DNA of 64,000 nucleotides from Chondrilla cf. caribensis (GCA_964020155.1 OZ026550.1:3781352-3845351), one strand, 5' to 3'. Positions 1 through 11,800 are shown, counted from the stretch's first letter. Translations and numbers: made by a program. The notes: generated by a model not told the origin, from the sequence alone.

Positions 1-126
1 TTTGTGGTAACCCAACAGAGCAAGCTGTTTTTATAGACTGGGAGAACAGGTCCTCTTTTAATGATATTCATTGAGTATTTCTAAGTATGCTCAATGTATA
101 GCTGTGTGTATAGGGTACCTTTTATT
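1..126 (-). promoter_or_regulatory. Upstream region of a third collagen-like gene copy
   Basis: This stretch is nearly identical to 25260-25385 and 36416-36540, which lie directly upstream of the first exons of the two minus-strand collagen-like genes. In those copies the ATG lies about 42 bases further on, so the matching gene would start just outside the left edge of the window. What is seen is the similarity; promoter function is inferred from position. Confidence 0.6.
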
Positions 127-538
127 TTACATGGATAATATGATATATTATTGTAATTGTACATTCCAACTGTCTCCGTAAGTACCCTGAAGGGATGCAT
201 ACACAACTAATCTGTATCATACTTCTCATCAGAAGTACTTGGCATTATTACTGGTTGTCATAATTTATTAATATTTTAGTGATCATGCATAATCACGAGT
301 GAAGTGTTGTTGCATGTGTACCTGAACTCCCAGGAAGGAGACCTCTGGACCTTTCTAGTTAATCTCATGACCACATTCTGAACTCTGCTGTGTACACATG
401 TAGTGCTATGTGTTCACATTAGCTATAGCCACATAGCTTCTGTATATTATAATATCTAGCTACATATTGTGTTATTTCAATGATATGTGATAGTTATTGT
501 TCATTACAATTGGTTGAGCCCGAGCCAGTACATACATA

Positions 539-612
<74 letters not shown>

Positions 613-1514
613 TCACTCTCACACACACAGAGTCCTCTATATTCAGCAGCATCTCATGTCATATTATTATAATATTATATATACAGACTCACAGACATGC
701 AATCTCAGTGAATTCAGTGAACTCAGTGAACATTCAGAAAACTCGGTGACCTCAGTGAACAAGGTGATTCTCATCTCTGGTGACTAACCAGCACACATGC
801 AGGAAGCAAGTGGCTGACTTCACTATCAGGTATGTTGTAACTAAGGGTGATCGCCTCCAGTGGAACACTGTAGTTGTCCTCCAAGGCTTAGCATTTACAG
901 GTAATTAAACTATTTATTCCCAAATTACAAGATTTGTGTCAGAATAAGAATTATCCTATTTTACCCTATAGAAGACTCAATTTTGTATTAGGTCTCAGGA
1001 ATGTCCCCCTCAATCTCACCCACTGCAAGTCAATGAAGTACAGTCAACCTCACTTATTCCACCACAGGTGGTTCTGTTGAAACTCAGTGTGGCCATGGGT
1101 ACTCCAGATTATAATCAATGTCTGGCTCATCCAAATAGTATAATTATAAGATGCATATCACTTCAAGTCGTGCAGTTATAATGGATGCATGGATACAGCA
1201 GAAATGCCATTTGCCAATAGACTATAATATTATATAATAATAATAATATATGTATACTATAAAAATCAAGCATAATGATTACAATGTTGAAATACATGAG
1301 TTAAGAATGGTGTGTTGTATGCAAGCTTCTACACATTCACAGCAAGTGGTGTACATGTTTGATAATGTGTACATATGTGTAGTCTTTGGTACGTTGTATG
1401 ATTGATTTATGATCCCTCTTGATAGCTGATATTGCCAACCTCGAGCTCCATCGATGATATCAGGCTCTCTACCCTAGGCCTGACATTCTAACTCCTCACA
1501 CATTACACAGGAGA
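127..1514. other. Intergenic region without a recognised gene
   Basis: No convincing exon was found. It contains a CA microsatellite (541-608). A segment near 288-360 recurs near 10600-10680 and 14338-14410. A roughly 110-base segment at about 1000-1110 recurs at 15295-15400 and 20281-20390. These are pieces of duplicated flanking DNA. Confidence 0.6.
541..608. repeat. CA dinucleotide microsatellite
   Basis: A pure run of about 34 CA units, followed by a short interrupted tail to about 630. The His/Thr-rich reading frames across it are artefacts of the repeat. Confidence 0.97.
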
Positions 1515-1653
1515 ACCATTATTGAAGCACATAATGTAGCATTAGTTGTGGATGTATGCACGTGCGTTCAATTTGCTAACACAATGCAGCGAACCGATAG
1601 CTGGGATTTTCCCTTGGCTAAGAAGATTACGTCACCCACAACCAATTCTGAGA

Positions 1654-3823
1654 ATGGCGGAGCTTCCCGTTGATACGCCCCTCGTAGCTAAAGACTTGGA
1701 TTCCTCTTGCGTTTCTTGTGGAAACAATGCCGAAGAAATGTTGTGCCTTCCTTGTTTACACTCTGTGAGCGTTTGTGAGAAGAAAGAATGTCGCGAAAAA
1801 ACTGGTGAAAAGTAGAATATCTTGTTCGCAGTGTAAAGAAATATTCGACGTTCCTGTTGACGGTTTCCCGTGTCACTCGTTCGCTGAAAGGAAAGTCATC
1901 TGTAGAGCGCGCGAGGAAGAAGGCACTTTTTGTAACGGCGAACACGAATCTCCTCAGTTAGCTGTAGCATTCTGTTCTGATTGTTCTGGTCCACTATGTG
2001 AGGAGTGTCAAAGTGCTCATCAAACCGTTGCGGTCCTGAAGAAGCACAAAGTCGTTCCACTCGAAGAAGTGCTGAAGAAAGGTTCCGTTGACCTCGGAAA
2101 GCCTCCTCTCTGCTCCACTCACAAGAAGGAATTAGAGCTGTACTGTCAAGACTGTGAGGAAGTGATCTGTATGGCATGTCCAGTTGTGGGTCCTCACCAG
2201 TCACACAGAGTGGTGTTTATTGATGAAGATGTTGGTAAGGTGAACAAACAGCCTTTTGTTCAGTGCATCAAATCAGCCGATAAGAGATTGGAGAAAATGG
2301 CCACCTCCCTACAACATGTCGACAACCAACTTGTCAGAATTTGTGAACAAGAAAATTGCTCTAAACAAGACATTGCTGCCCTGAAAAATGACATTTTTGA
2401 AGCTGTCACCAATCGCTGTGCTGTCCTTGTTGCTGAAGTAGAAGAAGGTGCGAAGAAGAGAAGGAATGACTTGGAAGATTACAGGAAAGTCCTCCAACAC
2501 AAAATGAATCAGCTAGGGCAGTTCAAGACAATGGCTGAGGATATCATCCACAATGGTACAACAAGAGAACAGTTGTCTGTTCGTAGAGTGATGGTCCAGA
2601 GAATGTCCACATTGACATCCACACCCATCCCTCCGCCCCCTCCTTCCAGTTCCAGTATCCACTTTGTAGATGAGAAGAGAGATGATGTAGAGAAGGTCTT
2701 GTCCACAATGGGTCGTGTGTCCTTGGGACCTCATCCTCCAAACTGTACCATGGAAGGACTGGACGTAGCCAACAGCATTGTGGTATGCTATCCTTGGAGT
2801 AAGCCACCTAGCTTCAAGGTAGTGACTAGAGACCACAATGGTAGTCAGTGTGTGTTTGGAGGAGAGAATGTGAGAGCAGTCCTCACTCCAACTACATGTG
2901 GAGTTCCAGTGTCGGGTCAAGTGGAGGACAAAGGAGATGGTACATACCGGCCGGAGTTCAAGTGTGTCCCATCTAACCAGTCCAAACTGGTTGTGACAGT
3001 GAATGGTGACCACATCAAAGGCAGTCCAGTGAAGTTGGAGATATGTTATCCGAAAACTATCAATCAAGAAATCAGAGATCCTCAGAAGAAGAGAAACTTC
3101 CGAGCACTGTCAGTCACCAAGAGTGGGTCGTTGTTAGCTACAGATGACAAGAACAAAGAGATCTGTATTTTTGATGGAAATGGTAAATTATCGAAGACAT
3201 TTGGTGTAAGAGATGCTGGATCCTACCTTGATGGTGTTGCTGAACTCAGTGATGGTAACATAGCAGTCAGTGATTATGGCAATAAATATATTACCGTGTA
3301 CACACCAAATGGAGAGCTTGTTAGAAAATTTGGATCAGACAAACTTAAAGGACCGGATGGACTGACAATTAACAACAAAGGACTATTATTTGTAGTTGAC
3401 CATCGTGGTCATAAGGTATGTGTGTACAGTGAGGATGGAGAGTTCCAGTACTCCTTTGGGTCCAGAGGATCACAGCCAGGAGAGTTCAATGATCCAGAAC
3501 AGATCTGTATCGCTCAAGATGGTTTAGTGTATGTTAGTGATAGTTACAACTATCATGTTCAAGTCTTCCAACAAGATGGCCACTTTGTTCGACAGTTCGG
3601 AAAGAATGTCTTAGATGCACCAACTGGTCTAGCTCTCACTAAAGACGGCCATATTGTAGTAGCATGCCAGTGTTCTCACAAACTCTCCATCTTCACACCG
3701 AGTGGAGAATGTGTACATAAAGTAAAAGATGTTGGACTGGAATCTCCTTTTGGAGTAGCTATTGATGACAATGGCTTTATTTTTGTAGCTGATTATGGTA
3801 ACAGTAGGATTGTCAAACTCTAA
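1654..3823 (+). pseudogene. Frameshifted TRIM-type B-box/filamin/NHL gene
   Basis: Single-exon paralogue of the intact gene at 61698-63860. The ATG at 1654 opens the same N-terminus, with a RING-like cluster. Near 1796-1806 this copy has one extra base relative to the paralogue, and the ATG frame stops at 1813-1815. The following frame then runs open to 3823 and encodes two B-boxes, a coiled-coil region, a Pro-rich linker, a filamin-type domain and a six-bladed NHL propeller. No ATG occurs in that second frame before the end of B-box 2 (about 2171), so an unspliced product could not contain RING and propeller together. The long downstream frame is otherwise undamaged, so the lesion is recent or is a sequencing error. 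If intact, the protein would be an E3-ligase-like TRIM2/3/71-type scaffold. Confidence 0.8.
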
Positions 3824-4489
3824 CTCTCCATCTTCAAGTGGAGAATGAGTACAATTCACTAACCTGCATGTTGTTGTTATTACCAGTAGAGTGCTAGTGA
3901 GCAGTGATTTAGTTTGTGTGGAATTGTTACGAATATATCTTTTACATTTATAAGGTATTTCATATTCAAATGTAATAATTATAGAAATATTGGTAGTATA
4001 ATAATAATGATAAAGTGTTGTATGGGACACATGGGCCTCAAACACCACTAGTACCCCACAATAAGAAAACTGAGTGAGGAGAGGGTTCATTTCAACAGAG
4101 TTTGACATATAGTTGACATGGGGTGTTCATTTATTTGTGAAGAAATGGTGTGTCTATGTACCTTTTGTACATGTAGGTTTATGTGCAAGTCTTCCAACAA
4201 GATAGCCGCTTTGTTTGCTTATTACACTTCAGCTTACTGGTACCCTTCTGAACCATGTTTAACATTAGAATTTTACATTCATAGATATCTTTTGATCGAT
4301 ATTCTTTTCATATTCATTATTCTTTTCATATTATTATTATGCACACAATCCTTATCATTATTATTATTAGTACATACCATTAGTTTCAGTAAGGATTCAT
4401 ATACTTAATTGTATTCTGTAACATGCTTAACATATAATTCTTATGATGACAATAATTATTATAATTGATTTCGATATTATTATGCACAC
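3824..4489. other. 3' flank of the TRIM-NHL copy
   Basis: The first 100 bases match the 3' flanks at 61595-61697 (reverse complement) and 46835-46977. Around 4185-4210 there is a short echo of an NHL-coding segment. The rest is AT-rich, with no gene recognised. Confidence 0.6.
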
Positions 4490-4808
4490 AATCCTTATCC
4501 ATTATTATTGTAAAGAAGATTCAATAACTCCACAACAGATGGTACAATAATATTGTATGAATGTAGTGTCTAGAATTATAGGGTCTCTCTCCCACATTCA
4601 GCTCTGCCACCAGCACTAGCAGTACCTCCTCAGAGACAGTGTGTTGTGTCTCTTCCAGTTGCTTCGTCTTGATCCACCCTTAACCTTGTTGTAGCGATGT
4701 CCTTTACATATTCCTCTATTCTTCTTCCCCTCTGCTGTAAGTCCACGCATTTCTCTGTGTTTGTGTACCGGGTAACATAATATCCAATTTATTCTCAGGT
4801 CACAATGT
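4490..4808 (-). pseudogene. RPL15 3'-exon fragment
   Basis: The reverse complement matches the last part of RPL15 exon 2 and its 3' flank at about 60512-60835. It covers the C-terminal codons, from the segment matching [11 protein letters not shown] to the final LRRYR, and the downstream flank. Small indels break the frame, for example extra bases in the GYPV-equivalent region near 4770. The match ends abruptly at about 4808. There is no first exon nearby, so this is a truncated copy carried by the inverted duplication and not a functional gene. Confidence 0.88.
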
Positions 4809-4944
4809 ATACCTTGTAGATTTTAACATAATTATAACACATAATCAGACTGAGTATTAATATTGTATTGGTGTATATACATATGTAAATTCCTAAGGTA
4901 CAATGGTTATGCACACAGTGGAGAACCTTATGTTATGACAAAAT

Positions 4945-4945
<1 letters not shown>

Positions 4946-5028
<83 letters not shown>

Positions 5029-5135
5029 GTGTATTTGTGTGTGTGTGTGTGTGTGTGTACATGTGCTTGCGCGTGTGTGTACATGTGTACGTGTGTGTGT
5101 ACGTGTGCCTGCGCGTGTGTGTACATGTGTATGTG

Positions 5136-5197
<62 letters not shown>

Positions 5198-5231
5198 TGT
5201 ACGTGTGTGTGTGTGTGTGTGTGTGTGTGTC

Positions 5232-5278
<47 letters not shown>

Positions 5279-5290
5279 TTGTGTGTGTGT

Positions 5291-5365
<75 letters not shown>

Positions 5366-5376
5366 TGTGTGTATGT
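4946..5376. repeat. Long compound GT microsatellite
   Basis: About 430 bases of GT repeat interrupted by TT, AC and GC variants. It abuts the foldback element that begins at 5390. Cys/Val-rich frames here are artefacts. Confidence 0.96.
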
Positions 5377-5389
5377 GGATTTAACACAT

Positions 5390-5630
5390 TCCATTTTGTA
5401 ATGTACATTTCCATTATAAAAGGAATCAGGCATGGGTCCACAAATTTGTAAACCCATAGAGGCATCAGCTGCAACAGCTGCACGTTTATTGAACAAATTG
5501 ATTATTGTTATTTGTTTTGTATTTTGAATGTGTAAACATTCTTTGATCTCCCTTTGATCTTTGTGGGTTTGCAAATTTGCGAACCCAAGCTTGTTTCCTT
5601 TTATAATGGAAATGTGCATTACAAAATGGA
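5390..5630. mobile_element. Foldback (inverted-repeat) element
   Basis: The left arm (about 5390-5456) and right arm (about 5566-5630) are imperfect reverse complements; both contain TTTTGTAATG at the outer end (in opposite orientation) and a TTATAAAAGGAA-like motif. The spacer is about 110 bases. This is the structure of a non-autonomous foldback or MITE-like element. No coding capacity is seen. Confidence 0.75.
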
Positions 5631-5639
5631 AGGTGTTAT

Positions 5640-6289
5640 TTGTGGTCATGTGTGCTTGTGTGTGTGGTATTCAATGTCGTGACAATTACAGTTCATAAGC
5701 AATCAATTACCATTACCATTGCAATCATTGCAATTTCCATTACAATTACCTTGAGCAATTACAATTACGTTGTGGGATAGTTACGTATTTATAGCACCAA
5801 ATGTTTGGAGGTTCGTAATTATTGTATGTTTCAATTTCAATTGCGCAGATTTGCTAAATATACAGTTGCTGAGTACAGACATAGAATATACATGTAGTAT
5901 TATTCTTTTAAAGTATTTGTCGTTTGGGGGAGGGATGGCAAATGTAATTGTACTGTATGTAAGTGGTGATTGATCTGCAAAGACACAAGAAAATTGAATG
6001 TAATCAGCTACCATTACAATTACTCCAGCTGACAAATTGTCCATGACAATTAAATTATGATGACTTAGAAACATGACATTGTAATTAATTGCACCTAATT
6101 GTACAATTCCTAATTACCATTATACCACAACACTGGTGGTATTGATCAGTGTCCAACAACAAAATCTGATTATATTTATTAATCAAAAAACACATGCCTG
6201 CACACACAACACATGCACTATAATTAATACACACAGAAAGAGAGTGCATGAGAATAATTATTATTGAGGAACTATAATTTCCCCCATTT
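5640..6289. other. AT-rich region with short CAATTAC-type repeats
   Basis: Between about 5690 and 6125 there are many short variants of ATTACAATTAC on both strands, so this may be a decayed inverted-repeat element. No exon recognised. Confidence 0.45.
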
Positions 6290-6430
6290 CAATGTGTTCC
6301 GAAATAGTATTAGGACCCTACTAATCTACAAAGTTGACATTTTCCAGCCTGGAGGAGTGGCTGCATGGTTATGATATGCACAATGGAAAACATGGACCTA
6401 CCTAATATGGGAAGTGTGGGAGTGTGACTA
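6290..6430. repeat. Dispersed repeat of the ARF6 cluster, copy 1
   Basis: A segment of about 130 bases containing CAGCCTGGAGGAGTGGCTG recurs at about 7455-7600, 11484-11600, 11704-11800 and 47235-47345. At 7455 it lies just before a protein-kinase remnant, so it may derive from the 3' flank of an old kinase gene. Confidence 0.7.
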
Positions 6431-6620
6431 AGATATGTTTTATCTTTGGACAGATAACGCATGTCACGATTTTTCATCAAAAAACAATCATTCAATTGTA
6501 CAACGTTTAGTTGTGTGTACCTGAAGAAGCCCAAGTGGGCGAAACGTTATACAATTGAATGATTGTTTTTTGATGAAAAATCGTGACATGCGTTATCTGT
6601 CCAAAGATAAAACATATCTT
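6430..6620. mobile_element. Foldback element with a hammerhead-like loop
   Basis: The arms at 6430-6508 and 6541-6620 are near-perfect reverse complements of about 79 bases separated by only about 32 bases. The loop holds CTGAAGA, a short GCCC/GGGC stem and GAAA, the order of conserved boxes in hammerhead ribozymes. This may be a solo terminal repeat of a Penelope-like or related retroelement folded back on itself. Confidence 0.75.
6495..6556 (+). ncRNA. Candidate hammerhead ribozyme motif
   Basis: CTGAAGA at 6521-6527, stem II GCCC (6529-6532) with GGGC (6537-6540), then GAAA at 6541-6544. The flanking foldback arms would supply stem III. Stem I would be only two or three pairs and there are extra U residues next to the presumed cleavage site, so activity is doubtful. 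The motif is seen; ribozyme identity is inferred. Confidence 0.3.
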
Positions 6621-7454
6621 AATCGATCCAGCATGTCGAATAATTTCTACGATCATGTGGGAGTGTGACGTGGTCCCTTAAGAAAACAACTACCCTTAGT
6701 CCTGTAGCCTACCTGGGCTAAAATGCCGTATAGTTCCTTAAGTTTCAAATCAATCTTCCAGTCTGTACTTCACTGAAGCATTTCAGTGATTTGGCATACT
6801 ATTGTTATAATTGAGTCCGCTACGATGTGTATTTCTTTATTCATAATATCAATATCTTCATTACCATGCATGCATGAACACACTTGTATGCTGTGTTTGA
6901 TTGCACTGAGTAGTTTGTGACATCTCCATCCTTCATGTTAGCCATTTAAGAAGGGACAGGGTGAGTGTCTGGCTATATGGGACAAGGGATGAATGATAGG
7001 ATGATAATCATCCCTAATCCCTACCAGATTGATGAGGCTGTGACTATGTTTTACAGTGCTTAGCACACACTATTACAGTAGCATTTAGCATGGGTTAAGT
7101 CATAGCAATGGTGCATATGCATAATATGTAAAAGAGTGCATCAATAGCACTTATCATCTGATTCATTGATCTGATGTGACGCGTGGTAAGGGTTGACACG
7201 GCAATGAGCACTCCTGGCCTATTTGGAAGCATTAGCTACAGTATACATTATAGAACATCAGAGGGGTGCATAGCTTGTAACAAGGAGTAGAAGCAGGTTA
7301 ACATCCTCATAATTGCTAGGTACAGTACAAATGGTGTACCTAGTTCGAAAAATATTATCAGAAGCACATGCATACACTCACAACATATGCAGTAATACAT
7401 ACGCACACAAAGAGAGTGCATGATAATAATGATTATTGAGAAATTTCCCCTATT

Positions 7455-7600
7455 TCAATGTGTACCAAAAATAGTATTAGAACCATACTAATCTACAAAG
7501 TTGACATTCCCCAGCCTGGAGGAGTGGCTGTATGGTTATGATAGGCACTAATGGAAAACATGGACCTACCTAATATGGGAAGCGTGAGAGTGTGACGTGG
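7455..7600. repeat. Dispersed repeat of the ARF6 cluster, copy 2
   Basis: Near-identical to 6290-6430, including the central GGAGGAGTGGCTG and the following CATGGACCTACCTAATATGG. It leads directly into the kinase remnant at 7663-7870. Confidence 0.7.
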
Positions 7601-7662
7601 TCCATTCAGAACAACTACCCGTAGTCCCGTATCCTGCCAGGGCTAAAATGCTGTACAGTTCC

Positions 7663-7870
7663 TTAAGTTTCAAACCAGTCGAGATCATTCTGGAGACAAG
7701 GACAGACAATAGGAAGAAGTAGTTCTTTTTCCTTTGGAGTGAAGAGATCCAGGTACTGCTGAAAACATTCCAGTTCACTCACTACAATCAATTTCTTTCC
7801 TTTCAATCTTGTGGGTTGCTGAGGATTTGGCCATCTGTGTGTCACCAGTCTGGACTTCACAAAAGCATTT
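7663..7870 (-). pseudogene. Protein kinase C-lobe remnant
   Basis: The minus strand encodes a fragment with VTHRWPNPQQPT, then VSELE, LDLFTPKE and LPIVCPCLQND. These align in order with the end of the kinase domain of the gene at 48292 (VTHEWPHPGQPT, VSEIE, LCLFTPEE, FRAIICSCLEN). No N-lobe, HxD or DFG segment is present nearby. It is a broken copy of the same kinase subfamily, left upstream of the first ARF6-like gene. Shorter pieces of the same flank recur near 6740-6790 and 11855-11905. Confidence 0.75.
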
Positions 7871-7986
7871 GAGTGATTTGGCATACTAATGTTATAGTTG
7901 AGTCTAGTACTAGGATCGATATCTGTATTACTTATTTTAAAGTAGCTGTAGTGTGTGTTCCCTGTTCCTCCAGGTCAGTGGAGGTC

Positions 7987-9387
7987 ATGGGAGGATCACT
8001 GAAGAAGATATTTGGGAAAAAGGACATGAGAATTCTCATGTTAGGTTTGGACGCAGCTGGAAAGACCAGTATCCCCTCCCAGTGTGTGAATGAGTTTACA
8101 CATAGTATTATGATCCGAGTACTTACTCAATATCTTCATTACCAGTATGCATGCACATACTTGTATGCTGTGTTTGATTGCACTGAGGAGTATGTGACAT
8201 CTCCACCCTTGAAGTATGTATATACAGTACTTACATATTTACACACCATCATAGACTTGCCTATATATTATGGTGAACATGTACCATGTTTACACATACA
8301 TGACATTGTGTGTATGGTACGTATGTGTTCACCCAGTATACCTGGAACAGGGTACAGCACACTGTGACATTTTCACCAGTAAAATATAAAGGCACATAAA
8401 TACATATTCAACTGGAATGGACATTGTCCCTGGCCCCTTATATTTCTTGTTGCCATTATATCCTGTGAGAAACACCGTATATGTACATACATTTAGATTT
8501 TCCTATACCTACTTTCATATTTTGTACACATACAATTGAAGTACATCATATCAAACACTATTGAATTAACTAGTACCAATATCCGATAAGAAATACTGAT
8601 TTGGTATGCTCTTCGATCTTACTGGCTGTATGCCTATGCAACTTTATACAGATGTAAACGTACCTACATAAGTACATTGGTACGTAATTGCATGAAATAT
8701 GTACATGTTGTATGTATGTACACATGTCATACTGAACATACCTTTCAATGAAGTCAGACATCAAAGAATCCCGAATATGATATGATAGCACAATTAGTCC
8801 ACTGCGCTGACTGGAAGGGTTCAAGCAACTGGAAAAGCATTTGCAGCTGTATGCCTTGTCAAACAGTTGGGTTTTGAAAACTTTACTGTATGTTTACATG
8901 AATGTAAACAATAAATACATAAATAGTATAATAATATATTATACTTATTATTTTCGATGTACTACCATATAGCGGGAAAATTTTGTGGGACAAAATTTTC
9001 GCAGATGGCTCTAAAAATGAAAATTCGCGGATAAAATTTTCGCGGATGCTGGCCAGAGTCACGCGACAGAACAGCGAGAACGCCTAGTTCGCGGATAAAA
9101 TTTTCGCGGATGTTAGGCAAACCGCGAAATCCGCGAAAATGTTGTCCCCCGAATATTTCCCGCTATACGGTATGTACATGTCTCACGTATTACATAAATA
9201 GTATAATAATATATTATACTTATTATTTTCTATGTACTATGTACATGTCTCACGTATTGTCCTTTAACTCCTGATAAGCCATCTTGTACAAACTTAAGCT
9301 GAACCAATCAGTCACAACCATTCCCACCGTTGGATTCAATGTGGAAAAAGTTGTGTACAAAAATGTCAAATTCACCATTTCGGTGAG

Positions 9388-9447
<60 letters not shown>

Positions 9448-10027
9448 ACACACATACAGCTAAACCCACTTAGAATCTTCCCATGTTGTATACATGTATG
9501 TATTGTGCCCTGTACAGTGAATCTCATCAATCTGCCACTGCTTCATCACACAATCCTTTCACCCACCCTCATATATATCTGTGCATGAATCCATTTTTAC
9601 GTATATGTTAATGATTAATATGATCCACCAAACTCATTGACCTACCATGTGCTCAGTAAATTGTAGTTAATATATACACTGTATACATAACCCATGTAAG
9701 CATCTTTCTAATCACCTTAGCTTCTCGGTTGAGTTTTTTGACATGTACATTGTTTTGAATAAATTCCTTCCCTTTTTGATTGATGTACATATTTGTTCAC
9801 AATAGTATGTACATGTTTACATGTCGTTAGGATGTTGGTGGTCAGGATCAAATCAGGGCTCACTGGAGACCCTTCTACACAGGAACACAAGGGTTGATTT
9901 TTGTTGTTGACTGTGCTGATGCAGAGCGTATGGATGAGGCTAGACAAGAACTTCACCGTATTATCAATGACGAAGAAATGAAGGACGCTATCATTTTAGT
10001 ATTCGCAAACAAGCAAGATCTACCACA

Positions 10028-10095
<68 letters not shown>

Positions 10096-10299
10096 ATAGT
10101 GGTTTTAACTTTCTTACTAGAGTCTGCGTTTCTCTTGGCTTCTGTAGCATTAAAACTAAAGGAAGTACAAGAAGCACTCCAGTTGACAAAGCTGAAGGAT
10201 CGTACATGGTACATACAGCCATCCTGTGCTAAATCAGGGGATGGGCTCCACGAAGGGCTAGCCTGGTTAAGTTCTGCCCACAGCGGAAAGAAACGCTGA
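7987..10299 (+). CDS. ARF6-like small GTPase, copy 1
   Basis: Four exons: 7987-8068, 9279-9382, 9831-10029, 10148-10299, giving 178 residues, the usual ARF length. It has Gly2 for N-myristoylation, the P-loop GLDAAGKT, switch II DVGGQD and the NKQD guanine-specificity motif, plus CAKSGDG. Stretches such as [11 protein letters not shown] and [10 protein letters not shown] match ARF6 rather than ARF1; ARF6 acts in plasma-membrane and endosomal traffic and actin control. Odd points: the Trp before DVGG is Ser (TCG), and the region after it reads HWRPFYTG where ARF6 has LWRHYYTG. These alter two of the three hydrophobic effector-contact residues. A TTCCTCCAG acceptor just upstream of the ATG suggests a 5' untranslated exon. 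Intron 3 begins inside a GT microsatellite. Confidence 0.88.
8963..9172 (+). mobile_element. MITE with TACCGTATAGCGGG ends, copy 1
   Basis: A 210-base palindromic element in intron 1 of ARF6-like copy 1. Ends are TACCATATAGCGGGAAA and TTTCCCGCTATACGGTA. The interior is rich in CGCGGATAAAATTTTCGCGG motifs on both strands. A second copy in inverted orientation is at 59970-60163. It is absent from the matching intron of ARF6-like copy 2, so it inserted after that duplication or was lost there. Confidence 0.88.
9388..9446. repeat. GT microsatellite in ARF6 copy 1 intron 2
   Basis: The GT run starts five bases after the donor GTGAG of intron 2. Confidence 0.95.
10030..10093. repeat. GT microsatellite forming the intron 3 donor
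   Basis: The run of about 32 GT units begins at the first base of intron 3 of ARF6 copy 1, so the 5' splice site is itself repeat sequence (CAAG then GTGTGT). Confidence 0.95.
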
Positions 10300-10679
10300 G
10301 TCAGCAAATTTGGGGGATTGTCATGAGAGTCTATAGACTTTGTGTACAGCATCTTGTACTATTGAATATTAATATTATTATTATTATAACATACATTACT
10401 GCTGTAACTAGTACAACACTACACACAACTTGTAATTATATTGGAAGCATGCCCACTGGCACACATGTAGACACATGCATTGGTTAGTGCGTTGGTCTGT
10501 TTTCAAACTTCACATTAGTGCCATGTACCTCTGTACCCTGCATTACCTAATCTACACAATCATGTACGTGCGTTTATACGTAGTTTCTATTCTTAACGAT
10601 TGTCATAATCACATGTGAGGTGTTGTTGCATGTATACCTGAACTCCCAGGAAGGTCCCAACCATGACAATAGTAGACCT

Positions 10680-10930
10680 CTGAGTGCTTTTGAAAAGAAA
10701 GAATGCCGGATAAGCTATCTTGTTACAGTGAAAAGAAGCGAAAGTATTGGACCTTCCAAATGACGGCTTGAAGTGAGGACAATTGTCCCTCAAAATGAAG
10801 TTACTATATGTGAAGTGCGTGAATTGCATAACTGCAAAATAATTGTACATGAATGATATTTTTACAAGATTACATCACCACGGCAAAACACTTGATCTTG
10901 TGGCTCTGTTTGAAATAATATCTAAATGGC
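10680..10930 (+). pseudogene. Decayed RING-like/Death-gene 5' fragment
   Basis: 10685-10815 matches the fragment at 14968-15090, including AAGAAAGAATGCCGG and a CTTCCAAATGA segment, but with frame-breaking changes. 10850-10930 matches 16090-16170, the 5' flank and first exon (ATGGCTGAAT) of the Death-NHL gene. This is a compressed, non-coding copy of the 14834-16170 region. Confidence 0.65.
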
Positions 10931-11483
10931 TGAATTATTATACATTAGCAAGAATGTTAAAGAGCATTATTCGTACATAGCCATTCAACGAGGGAAAAGC
11001 TGAAGGTCTGGCTATAAGAGACAAGGAATGCATGGCAGGATGATAACCGTCCCTGTCAACTGGGGGCTTCGACTAATTTTACAATGCTTAGCACACACTG
11101 TTACAGCACGTAGCTCTTGGCATGGGCTACGTTATAGCAATGGTGCCTAACATGCATTTAGGAGTGTATATTTTGCGTGTGTAAAAGAGTGCAAGAAACG
11201 CATTTGTCATCATTGATCTGGTGTGACTCGAGGCTCAGTATAGGGGTTGACAAGATATGATAAGCACTCCTGGCGTAATTGGAAGCATTAGCTCTACATT
11301 ATAGAACATCAGAGCAGTGCATAGCATGTAACATGGAGTAATAGCAGGTTAATATGTTAATAATTGCTAAGTACAATACAAATGGTGTACCAAAAACGCA
11401 TGCACACACAATACATGCACTATAATAAATACATACGCAAAGAGATTGCATGAGAATTATTATTATTGAGAAATTTCCCCTAT

Positions 11484-11800
11484 TTCAATATGTACTGAAA
11501 ATAGTATTTGAACCCTACTAATCTACAAAGTTGACATTTTGGAGGAGTAACTGCATGGTTATGATAGGCACAGTGGAAATCATGGACCTACCTAATATAG
11601 GAAGCATGAGAGTATGACGTGGTCCATTAAAAACAACTACCCTTAGTCCCTATTTCAAACCTGCATGAGAATAATAATTATTATCGAGGAAATTCCCATA
11701 TTTCAATGTGTACTGAAAATAGTATTAGAACCATACTAATCTACAAAGCTGACATTCTCCAGCCTGGAGGAGTGGCTGCATGGTTATGATAGACACAAAA
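11484..11800. repeat. Dispersed repeat of the ARF6 cluster, copies 3 and 4
   Basis: Two partial, adjacent copies (about 11484-11600 and 11704-11800) of the segment at 6290-6430, upstream of ARF6-like copy 2 as at copy 1. Confidence 0.65.

Larger units (their letters stand above)
1515..4810 (+). repeat. Left arm of a large inverted duplication
   Basis: From the shared 5' flank (about 1515) through the TRIM-NHL gene, its 3' flank and a piece of RPL15 exon 2 (ending about 4808), this segment matches the reverse complement of about 60560-64000. Gene order and orientation are mirrored. Coding parts are highly similar; the intergenic part (3900-4490) is alignable in patches. The inner breakpoint falls inside RPL15 exon 2. 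Confidence 0.85.

Noticed and set aside
1775..3823. Treating the long open frame as an intact gene from 1775
   Set aside because: The frame opens at GTG, not ATG, and the paralogue shows that the true start is the ATG at 1654 in the other frame.
3629..4108. Minus-strand frame over the TRIM-NHL 3' end
   Set aside because: Antisense of NHL-coding sequence plus AT-rich flank; the same happens at 61500-61892.
4863..5483. Long Cys/Val and His/Thr reading frames on both strands
   Set aside because: They are translations of a GT/CA microsatellite; open in several frames at once, with no conserved content.
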